Shown: positions 1 to 6,939 of the stretch, one piece after another
Numbering within the stretch: position 1 is the stretch's first letter
How the letters are laid out: every line of letters starts with the position of its first letter
DNA from: Tolypothrix bouteillei VB521301
GTDB taxonomy: Bacteria > Cyanobacteriota > Cyanobacteriia > Cyanobacteriales > Nostocaceae
NCBI RefSeq assembly: GCF_000760695.4
Contig: NZ_JHEG04000001.1
Coordinates: 1,520,717-1,584,716 of the forward strand
Length of the DNA stretch: 64,000 bases
Direction of reading: 5' to 3'
Position numbers and translations under genes: made by a program
The notes under the pieces: generated by a model
What the model was told of the DNA's origin: nothing
Seen by the model: only the letters and a program-made list of their open reading frames with translations
Database searches by the model: none

Positions 1-140
1 GTCAAAATATAAGCACCAATATCTCTACCATCAAGCGCAACACGTAGCATTGTAGCTAAATGTAAGGCATCTTCAAAAGGTGTGAGTCTACTTTCTCGAC
101 CCGCGATGCCTACGCTTTGTTTTCCTATTTTTTCTTTCAT
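1..140 (-). CDS. Partial unknown protein, N-terminus only (runs off the window)
   Basis: An open frame starts at an ATG at 140 on the minus strand and stays open to the window edge (46 codons; it begins MKEKIGKQSVGIAGRESR and ends ...DGRDIGAYIL). It overlaps the last 53 bases of the preceding gene in another frame. The composition (acidic/hydrophobic, no rare run of stops) looks protein-like. I do not recognise the family. Being the third gene of a tight minus-strand series after two small membrane proteins, it could be a soluble component of the same complex. That is inference only, and the 53-base overlap is longer than usual. Confidence 0.45.
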   Translation of the reverse strand, partial: MKEKIGKQSVGIAGRESRLTPFEDALHLATMLRVALDGRDIGAYIL

Positions 141-465
141 AATGAGACTCTAGAAAACTTTTATAACGAGCGGTGCCTCTTGTCCAGGTCGGAACACCTA
201 TAAACTTACTCAAAAACCGCCAACTTCTGCCCCCCGTTAATATCCACCAAGTTCCCATACCCCATCCAGCAATTAAGATGGTCCACAACCATTTTTGCCA
301 TTCATCTCGGAATGCACCTCCAAAAAAACCGTTAACAATCATGTAGGAGAGAAGGGCAATTATCGTCCAGGGAAAGATTTGATCGGCAGGAATTGGTCCT
401 AAGGAAGGTTGGCTTCCCAGAATTTGGTTGACAGGTCGAAATTCTTTGTCTCGGTCATCAGCCAT
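88..465 (-). CDS. Small two-helix membrane protein, unknown (VirB3-like in size and layout)
   Basis: The 125-residue product has a polar N-terminus (about 1-30), a first hydrophobic segment near 32-50 (WTIIALLSYMIVNGFFGG), a second near 58-77 (WLWTILIAGWGMGTWWILTG), and a strongly basic C-terminal tail (ERKNRKTKRRHRGSRK). It starts 15 bases after the upstream gene stops, so the two are probably co-transcribed. Size, two adjacent helices and position after a pilin-like protein recall VirB3/TrbD-type subunits of type IV secretion systems, but no diagnostic motif is visible. A conserved hypothetical cyanobacterial membrane protein is the safe call. Confidence 0.6.
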   Translation of the reverse strand: MADDRDKEFRPVNQILGSQPSLGPIPADQIFPWTIIALLSYMIVNGFFGGAFRDEWQKWLWTILIAGWGMGTWWILTGGRSWRFLSKFIGVPTWTRGTARYKSFLESHYERKNRKTKRRHRGSRK

Positions 466-480
466 AACGCATTCTCAAAC

Positions 481-1038
481 TTAGCCAATGATAAAAGATG
501 TCAACACATCAGCAATGGTAACAGCAATAACTACCAATAGGGGTGTTCTGGCTACGACTTGCCAATCTTCATCTTTACGAACGGCATTCACAACGCCAAT
601 AAGAGCAACAGCAATGTAAAGTAAGTAAAGCGCTCGTATAACATTAAACACCAAGCTCACTGCTGCGGCGGTTCCACTTCCTTGTGGAGACCCCTGAGTT
701 AAATTGTTTTTGAAAAAATTTTCTGCTTTACCAAAAAATTGGGCGGCGGCGGGAACGCTGAAGTAGTCTATCCAAAAGAAGCTAAGAATTGCAGCGATCG
801 CCAGAGTTTGTAAAAAAATTAGCCAATGTCTGGATATACGTGTCTGCTGCCCTATTTGCTGAATAACTGTTGTTGCTAAACCAATGAAAAGCAAGCAAAA
901 CAGTAAAACCGGGCTTTTCCAACAAATAACAGTCAAGAAAACAGCACAGGTAAGCAAAAATGGCACAGATGCTAAGAAGTGAGCGCACCAACGTTTCACT
1001 CGATAAAATGATTCTTTTTCAAAATTTTTTACAGACAT
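481..1038 (-). CDS. Multi-helix membrane protein, unknown (C-terminus pilin/VirB2-like)
   Basis: The 185-residue protein has hydrophobic segments near 20-40, 43-60, 72-92, 125-148 and 162-183. The C-terminal half has two helices separated by a short charged loop (VVNAVRKDEDWQVVART) after a Gly/Ser/Gln-rich stretch (NNLTQGSPQGSG), an arrangement like VirB2/TrbC pilins. The ATG at 1038 is preceded by a purine-rich GGGAAAG. It is first of the minus-strand series running off the left edge. A membrane location is clear from the sequence. A secretion-system role is only a guess from gene order and shape. Confidence 0.6.
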   Translation of the reverse strand: MSVKNFEKESFYRVKRWCAHFLASVPFLLTCAVFLTVICWKSPVLLFCLLFIGLATTVIQQIGQQTRISRHWLIFLQTLAIAAILSFFWIDYFSVPAAAQFFGKAENFFKNNLTQGSPQGSGTAAAVSLVFNVIRALYLLYIAVALIGVVNAVRKDEDWQVVARTPLLVVIAVTIADVLTSFIIG

Positions 1039-1594
1039 GGACTAACTTTCCCAACCTTTTTATTAGTAACAACTTGTACGCTGCTGCGCCTTTTTGTTAG
1101 TCTACCCTTCAAGTCAAGGCAGATCTCTCATCCTGCCAAGTAGCATGGCATTTTTTTTGCTTGTATGTTATTATACATTATTAAAGATAAAATAAGAAAA
1201 CTGGTAAACAATATAACATACTATCTGAAGAATTTTTTCAGAATGGATCGCCTTGTCTATTCTAAAGCAACTATCCAATAATTTAAGATGGAAGACAGAA
1301 GCATTGGATATAGAATCAAAAAAAACGTCATAGACTAGTCTCAGATTCTATAAAATATTATTCTTTAGTTACTTGAAAAGAGAAAGACGCAGTTATTAAT
1401 AACTATATTACCTTCTCTTAACCTAAGAGGATATTTGTTAAGTCTCAATTCATACTTACTTTTGCAACTAGTAGTATCTAAGAGTTACAGACAAAATAAT
1501 TATGAAATCGGTTTTGGCAATTATTATGCAGTTCAAATAGCAATACGACACAGCAATCAAGTTGAATTCTATGCTTCCTCATATAGAATTGGCA
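1039..1594. other. AT-rich intergenic region, 556 bp
   Basis: No convincing gene. It holds the upstream region of the membrane-protein series (reading left), an orphan Pho-box-like motif at 1390-1424 and otherwise A+T-rich DNA. A 64-codon open frame at 1435-1629 has no ribosome site and runs into the amidase 3' end, so it is not called. Confidence 0.6.
1390..1424 (+). promoter_or_regulatory. Orphan Pho-box-like motif
   Basis: Three 8-bp units at 11-bp spacing: ATTAATAA (1395-1402), TATTACCT (1406-1413) and CTTAACCT (1417-1424). The last matches the CTTAACC half-site of cyanobacterial PhoB/SphR boxes. The 35-bp block starting CAGTTATTAAT and ending CTTAACCT has the same internal spacing as the block at 6684-6718 in front of phoX. 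No gene follows it on the plus strand, so its target is unknown. Confidence 0.4.
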
Positions 1595-3073
1595 TTAGTA
1601 ACCAGATGGGTAAGAGAAAGCACCAATGACTCGATCTAACTCAGCCGCTATCGCTAACAATTCCATCTCACGCCACCGCTTCCCAACAATTTGGATTCCA
1701 ATCGGCAAATCATTCTGAGTTTGGCCGATGGGGATGACCACAGCAGGATGTCCGCTAAGATTAAATGGCATGGTGTAAGCCCCGTTAGCGACACCATAGG
1801 GATAGAGTTTGCCATCGATGTCAACAGCACTCCAAGACGGACGATGGGTAAAGGTAGGAGTTGCTGCTACTGGGCAAAGCCAGACATCCCATGGTTCCAA
1901 TGCCTCATCCATCTGGGTAGTAAAGCGATCGCGCTCGGTGAGGGCCTCAAAATATCCTTTTAGGCTGGGATTAAACAATTCTGGAAGTAAGCGGCTGAAA
2001 TTCCCTAATTTCCGGAGTGATTTGTCGCCTTGGGTAGCAGTGCGGAAAATTAGCTCCAAACTGCGCCGCATATTATGGCGATCGATTGGTTGGGAGTATA
2101 GAGTGATATATGCTGCCATCCGCCCATAAAGGTTCAGTATTTCTGATATGTCAAAGTTTTTGGGAAGCCAACGTTCGATTTGGGCACCAGCTTGAGAAAG
2201 AGTTTGTGAGAGCGCAGCCATTGCGGCTCGAATTTCAGAAGCAACAGGAACTTCCGCCCATTCATCTATCCAAGCAATTTTGAGATTCTGCAAAGACTTA
2301 CCAGAGGGAGTATCAAGTCCAATTGGGGGAACATCAGGGCGTCGGGGATCTGCACCTGCAATTAACGAAAAGCAGAGCCGAATATCTTCAAGCGCTCGTG
2401 CAAAACAACCTACTGTCATCATTTGTCGAATACACAACGGCATTCCAGGAACTTCAGGAATCTGCCCTGCTGTAGAAATGCGGCGATCGGTAGGCTTTAA
2501 ACCATATACGCCACAGAAGTGAGCGGGCTGACGCACTGAACCTGCAATATCGTTGCCTAAATCTAACGGCGACAGCCCTGCGGCGACAGCTGCCGCACTA
2601 CCCCCAGAACTACCGCCTGCAGTGTAGTCCAAATTCCAAGGATTATTCACCCGTGGGAACAGGGAATTTGTGCTCTGGTAATCGCCAGCCAGTTCCGCCA
2701 TGTTTGTTTTTCCAAGGATGACTGCTCCTGCTGCTTTGAGTCTCGCAACGACGGTTGCATCTTGTTGAGGTATATAATCTTTCAGGGGAATGTAACCTGC
2801 TGTAGTGAGCAGCCCTGCTGTTTCAAAAATATCTTTAATCGTGACGGAGACACCGTGCAAAGCACCCCAGTTTTCACCTCTAGCGAGAGCTTCATCAGCA
2901 AGCTTGGCTCTAGCACGGGCATTGTCTTCATCCAGCGTGCAAATGGCATTCAACTTCGAGTTGTGTTTGGCAATCTGAGTTAGGTACGCATCAAGAACCT
3001 CGACAGCAGAAACAGTGCGATCGCGAATCATCCGCGCAAGCTGATAAGCGGGAGTAAAGACCAGTTCGCTCAT
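1595..3073 (-). CDS. Amidase-signature family hydrolase
   Basis: The 492-residue product carries the amidase signature Ser-cisSer-Lys triad. The Lys is in HGVSVTIKDIFETAG (about 80-94), the Gly/Ser-rich loop is TAGGSSGGSAAAVAAG (about 152-167), and the nucleophile Ser is in DIAGSVRQPAHFCGVYG (about 175-191). Length and order fit amidase/GatA-like enzymes that hydrolyse small-molecule amides. The GatA role in tRNA amidation is unlikely to be this copy, because gatB and gatC are not nearby and the C-terminus is enzyme-type. It lies downstream of, and on the same strand as, a broken permease, so the two may once have formed a uptake-and-hydrolysis unit. Substrate unknown. Confidence 0.88.
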   Translation of the reverse strand: MSELVFTPAYQLARMIRDRTVSAVEVLDAYLTQIAKHNSKLNAICTLDEDNARARAKLADEALARGENWGALHGVSVTIKDIFETAGLLTTAGYIPLKDYIPQQDATVVARLKAAGAVILGKTNMAELAGDYQSTNSLFPRVNNPWNLDYTAGGSSGGSAAAVAAGLSPLDLGNDIAGSVRQPAHFCGVYGLKPTDRRISTAGQIPEVPGMPLCIRQMMTVGCFARALEDIRLCFSLIAGADPRRPDVPPIGLDTPSGKSLQNLKIAWIDEWAEVPVASEIRAAMAALSQTLSQAGAQIERWLPKNFDISEILNLYGRMAAYITLYSQPIDRHNMRRSLELIFRTATQGDKSLRKLGNFSRLLPELFNPSLKGYFEALTERDRFTTQMDEALEPWDVWLCPVAATPTFTHRPSWSAVDIDGKLYPYGVANGAYTMPFNLSGHPAVVIPIGQTQNDLPIGIQIVGKRWREMELLAIAAELDRVIGAFSYPSGY

Positions 3074-3261
3074 GATTGGACGTGTCCTAAGACGCAGAGC
3101 CGTGTAAAACTGATTGTATCAATACTGAGTGAATTGATTAAATCTCAAAAACTTTTCACGTTCATTTTGCAATTTCCGACGCCTCTGAATAGGAAGAGAA
3201 ATTTCAACTTCCTCCAAAGCCAGCTACGTTAGGATTGAAAAGCAGTTTTCATTAATCTTGG

Positions 3262-3793
3262 TTAAATTTTCTTGTTTAGTGCTGCTACTTCTTCAGGTGC
3301 TTGAGCAACTAATCGATTTCTGCTGTATAAAAAAAAGTAAACAGTTGCTATTAACATAACAATCACAATTCCCCAAATACCTGCTCGATAAGCAGGTACA
3401 AAGTAACAAGCAATCAAGGCAAAAATTGCCAGGATAGACCCAACAATTGCGCCATAAATCCCTAATGGGCTTTGATAAAGCTTTGATAAATTAAGATAAC
3501 TCAACTTGAGCTTGATGTAGCTGAGCATGGCAAGAATATAGGAAATGAGCGCACCAAATACAGCCATATTTAAAATCACCGCGTCCACTGCATCACTAGC
3601 TACATCAACGACCATGACACATAACAATCCGACGACTGTACCTAAAATTAATGCCCGGTAAGGAGTATGGTTTTCACTAGTGACGGAAATCCATCGCGGT
3701 ATATATCCTGCGCGGGACAGAGAAAAAATTATCCGCCCGTAACCATACATTACAGTGTGAAAGCTAGCTCCTAAGCCAATAGCTAATGAGCTT
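3262..3793 (-). pseudogene. 5'-truncated APC-family amino-acid/ethanolamine permease
   Basis: The frame opens only after a stop at about 3794-3796 and reads SSLAIGLGASFHTVMYGYGR, then IIFSLSRAGYIPRW, the conserved cytoplasmic segment of APC permeases (ethanolamine-permease type). About five transmembrane helices follow to the stop at 3262. Full-length relatives have about 12 helices and 430-500 residues, so the N-terminal 60% is absent. No remnant of it is visible upstream in 3800-4200. It is a truncated pseudogene, although the internal ATG at 3750 could still express a fragment. Confidence 0.78.
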
Positions 3794-4146
3794 TAAATAA
3801 CTTTTGGAAACATTTACGTATGAAACAATACCTTTCTTTTGCATAGGTATACTTTCTTGCTTATCGTATAACCTACGTATTCCCTAGTTGCTTTGATTGT
3901 CCGGAGATTTGTAATAAGCAGTAAAAATTAGAGATAGCTTGATTGCAAGAAATTTTGACCATATTCAGGTGAGAGACATCTATTTTTGAGGAAAAATGAA
4001 CTGATATTCATTATTACTATCCCTATAAAGGAGATATTAACAAAAGTTTGCTGCCCTGTTTTGGTTGGTCTTGGTTCTCAATATAATTTTTTAATTCCTC
4101 AACCATACACCTTAGTATCACCGTGTCGCTAACTAGTTCTAAAAGC

Positions 4147-4182
4147 AAAAATACGATAAATTATCTAATTCATCGTATTTTT
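4147..4182 (-). terminator. Hairpin terminator after the haloperoxidase
   Basis: A perfect 11-bp inverted repeat, AAAAATACGAT (4147-4157) and ATCGTATTTTT (4172-4182), with a 14-base loop lies 32 bases past the stop of the minus-strand haloperoxidase gene. The A/T run gives a U-tract on the transcript. Confidence 0.7.
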
Positions 4183-4213
4183 GGTGTATGCAAATTACTT
4201 TGTAAATACGAGA

Positions 4214-6013
4214 TTAGACTGTCACTTTTGTACCATCAAACTTGGTAAAGGTGAAGCCATCAAATTTTTCGTTGTATCCCAGTCTTTCATCTCGAAGAAT
4301 ACTAATGGCAATTTCTTCTCCTACAGCCAAGCCAGCGGCACCATCCGATCGCCAATGGATACCACCCAGATTGCGACCAATGACGTAGTTAGATGCAAAC
4401 TTGTTTAATTCGCCACCGACTGTCAGTGCTGGTCCATTGTAAGGAATTACTTTTGTAGGATCGTTAGGATCGGGAACGACAGGATCGGGAAGGACAAAGT
4501 TTTCGTCAAAGAAAGCTTTTAATAGTGTCACTTGGACACCAGCTATAGAAGCTGAACCAGCAGGGTAGGAAGAATGGAATGGTGCTCCTTCTGGATAAGC
4601 TTGAGGCAATAAATAGGTACCAAAGGTGCTAAAGGTCTGAGCTAACGCTTTGGAATTTAAAATCTCCGAATGAATTGGATAGTCAACTTTGTTAATTAGC
4701 TTATGATAAATCAATCCACCGTATGCTTCTGGTCTTAAACGACGGTGTACGTAGAACTTTTGCCAGTAGTTAGCTCTGATTGCTCGTGAAGGAGCTAGGT
4801 TAAGTAAGGCTTGATAATGAGCTGTTGCATGAGTAGCAGCAGAACCCTGTTGGGTTTTTGAATTAAGGTAGGGATTGCCTGGGTTTAATGGTGCTCCAAT
4901 ACCACTGAGAATTAAGAAAGCTCCAAAGAATAAAGCTCCACCAATGTGTGCGTACTCAGCTAAATCTCGGACAGTAAAGATGTAACGGCGTACTGGGTCG
5001 TACTGAATGGATTTACCAGAACTCCCTCCATTCTGAACAGTCAACCATTCGTTATAATCAGTAAGGAAATCGCCAGGAAGAGCAGTCCGAATTAGAGGCG
5101 AGATAAATTGCGTGTTGTAAGGAATTTGCCGCAAAAGAAACTGTGAGATATAAGGACCTTCTGAAACGCCAGGTGGAACAACGTGTTTTGTTGTTTTACC
5201 GGAAGGATCGTTTGGATCGACGTAAATGACACTACTCCGAAACAACGTTTGAGGAGTGACAGAACCATTCTGTTTTGGTCCTCTAAATTCTGAAAGTTTG
5301 TTCAAATCTTCAACTGCAGCTAAAACTTTAGCATCGTCAGTGTTATCCTGAAGCTTATTCAGAGGAACTTCACGCAGTAAAGCTTTCCAATAAATTTCAA
5401 CTGCCTCAGCAGCTTGTTCTGCACTATCTACAGTCGGTGGTACTGGAATTGCTATTTGAGCAGCATTAAGACCTTCCAAACTCAGTGCAAGCGGTCCTTG
5501 AGGGTTAACTAATTTTCGAGCCCCACCCAAGATGATGTTTTCAAAATCGTCAGGATTCTTGGTTGTGAGTGCTTTAATTAAAGAATTATAAGCATCTAGT
5601 TTAACTTCTCCACGCTCATCATGTGGTAAGCCTCTAGTGTCTGTGGCAATTTTGTTAGGATAACGTTCTTCATCTCCATTAGTGGGATGCGGCGGAGTGC
5701 CAAAATCAAGTTCAAGTTTTGCTGCTTGCAGACGAACTTGATAGGCTTTTTGACTAAAACCTTCATAGTCAAAGCTATACTGTCCCAGTGTAGTTTGTGC
5801 CAAAACGATATTTCCTCTTTTCTTAAAGGAAATAGGTGAAGTTATAATTCCTGTCGCAATCCCAGTTGCTGTAGCTGTTAACAAACCAGCACGACCAAGA
5901 AATGAACGTCTATTCAAACGACCCATGGATGAGGGTTTGCGATTTTCAGTCGTTACACCTTGTTTTTGTATTTTGTCGGAAGAAACTCGTTCAAAATTGT
6001 GTTCGGATGCCAT
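4214..6013 (-). CDS. Vanadium-dependent haloperoxidase, Tat-exported (PAP2 superfamily)
   Basis: Predicted to use vanadate and H2O2 to oxidise halide outside the cytoplasm. The N-terminus has a twin-arginine signal (NRRSFLGRAG and a hydrophobic stretch). Vanadate-pocket motifs are KFYVHRRLRPE (Lys and Arg eight apart, about residue 419), SYPAGSASIAG (about 483-492) and GRNLGGIHWRSD (Arg and His six apart, about 546-557); this spacing is as in algal bromoperoxidases. The SGH-type position reads AGS, with Ser where a His is usual. The ATG at 6013 is preferred over an in-frame GTG at 6028 because it has GGAG about nine bases upstream. It is divergent from phoX across a 0.9-kb gap. Family call firm, halide specificity unknown. 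Confidence 0.88.
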   Translation of the reverse strand: MASEHNFERVSSDKIQKQGVTTENRKPSSMGRLNRRSFLGRAGLLTATATGIATGIITSPISFKKRGNIVLAQTTLGQYSFDYEGFSQKAYQVRLQAAKLELDFGTPPHPTNGDEERYPNKIATDTRGLPHDERGEVKLDAYNSLIKALTTKNPDDFENIILGGARKLVNPQGPLALSLEGLNAAQIAIPVPPTVDSAEQAAEAVEIYWKALLREVPLNKLQDNTDDAKVLAAVEDLNKLSEFRGPKQNGSVTPQTLFRSSVIYVDPNDPSGKTTKHVVPPGVSEGPYISQFLLRQIPYNTQFISPLIRTALPGDFLTDYNEWLTVQNGGSSGKSIQYDPVRRYIFTVRDLAEYAHIGGALFFGAFLILSGIGAPLNPGNPYLNSKTQQGSAATHATAHYQALLNLAPSRAIRANYWQKFYVHRRLRPEAYGGLIYHKLINKVDYPIHSEILNSKALAQTFSTFGTYLLPQAYPEGAPFHSSYPAGSASIAGVQVTLLKAFFDENFVLPDPVVPDPNDPTKVIPYNGPALTVGGELNKFASNYVIGRNLGGIHWRSDGAAGLAVGEEIAISILRDERLGYNEKFDGFTFTKFDGTKVTV

Positions 6014-6076
6014 CTCGATTGTCTCCACACCTTAAGAAGTAAACTATACTTTGTTGAAGACTGTGTATACACATCA

Positions 6077-6101
6077 TTACAGTCTCCGTCAAAGCTGAAT
6101 T
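6077..6101 (+). repeat. Direct repeat copy A (haloperoxidase side)
   Basis: TTACAGTCTCCGTCAAAGCT followed by GAATT matches 6765-6788 (TTACAGTCTCGTGAAAGCTG followed by AATT) apart from one inserted base and one substitution. It lies about 65 bases upstream of the haloperoxidase start, so it is inverted relative to that gene but in the sense orientation relative to phoX. Function unknown. Confidence 0.6.
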
Positions 6102-6683
6102 AAACGAAACTACAGTCTGCTCTCAACTACCGTGTAACAGTGCCAATGCTTGTAGATTTTTGCCAGTAGGGCTTTAGCCCACCCTACGCTTAATAATAAT
6201 CTTCTAGCAGGGAGGGAATCGCGCGTTTAACAAAAAATCGGTCGATTTACCGTATTTTACAGTTATTATAATTTTGCACAAACAAACGTGAAAAGCAATC
6301 TATTTTATAAATGCTTGTTAAGCATTAACTGTTGAGAATCCTGTTCCTTATTTTCCAAAACTGCCATACCATCTAAGCAGTATAATGTCAAGTTACTTTC
6401 TGTTTTCCAGGGTTTTGACACCAACTTGTAACTGGTACATGAAGGGAGAAGGCGCAAAAGCTTTTAATGTAAGCTTTTTGTTTGTTACTAGTAGTTGGCT
6501 TATTTACGCCCCGGTGTACTCGTTAACAAATAAATTCTTGAGATTTGAGAGGTATCAACTATTAAGCAAGAACAAGAATCAAAAATAAAACTTTTGGTTC
6601 TCAAATCCAGTCACAAAGTTATAGAGATAGATCCACCACATCACCATAAATTATTTTTTGTCAAGAAAAAACCCTAAAAAAAT

Positions 6684-6718
6684 CAGTTATTAATTATAAG
6701 ATCATCTCTTCTTAACCT
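6684..6718 (+). promoter_or_regulatory. Pho-box-like motif upstream of phoX
   Basis: Units at 11-bp spacing are ATTAATTA (6689-6696), GATCATCT (6700-6707, weak) and CTTAACCT (6711-6718, strong). It lies 221 bases upstream of a PhoX-type phosphatase, which is a typical target of phosphate-starvation control. The motif recurs with identical spacing at 1390-1424. The middle unit is poor, so this is a candidate only. Confidence 0.5.
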
Positions 6719-6764
6719 AAAAAGCATACATTCATTTTTGGGTATATAGTACACAGGTTCAGTT

Positions 6765-6788
6765 TTACAGTCTCGTGAAAGCTGAATT
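6765..6788 (+). repeat. Direct repeat copy B (phoX side)
   Basis: Partner of 6077-6101; both contain ACAGTCTC and AAAGCTGAATT. It lies between the Pho-like box and the phoX start. Confidence 0.6.
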
Positions 6789-6939
6789 TTGTATAACAGC
6801 AATTAGCTTTTAATTTGCTGGGAAACAACCAGAGTTTCCGGAAGTTTTGCTTTGGAAAATTTCGGATCGTTTTTGGCTGCTTGCCTTATAAGACAAATTT
6901 TATAAGGGTGAAAACTTAATTCAAGAGGAAACTTCTATC

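Larger units (their letters stand above)
6014..6939. other. 926-bp divergent regulatory region between haloperoxidase and phoX
   Basis: No convincing gene; the 67-codon frame at 6385-6588 lacks support. It contains a short GTAGGG...CCCTAC hairpin near 6165-6190, a direct repeat pair (6077-6101 and 6765-6788), and a Pho-box-like motif at 6684-6718. Confidence 0.6.

Noticed and set aside
1435..1629. 64-codon plus-strand frame
   Set aside because: No start signal; it runs over the amidase 3' end and shows no domain.
6385..6588. 67-codon plus-strand frame between the haloperoxidase and phoX
   Set aside because: No ribosome site or motif; the region looks regulatory.
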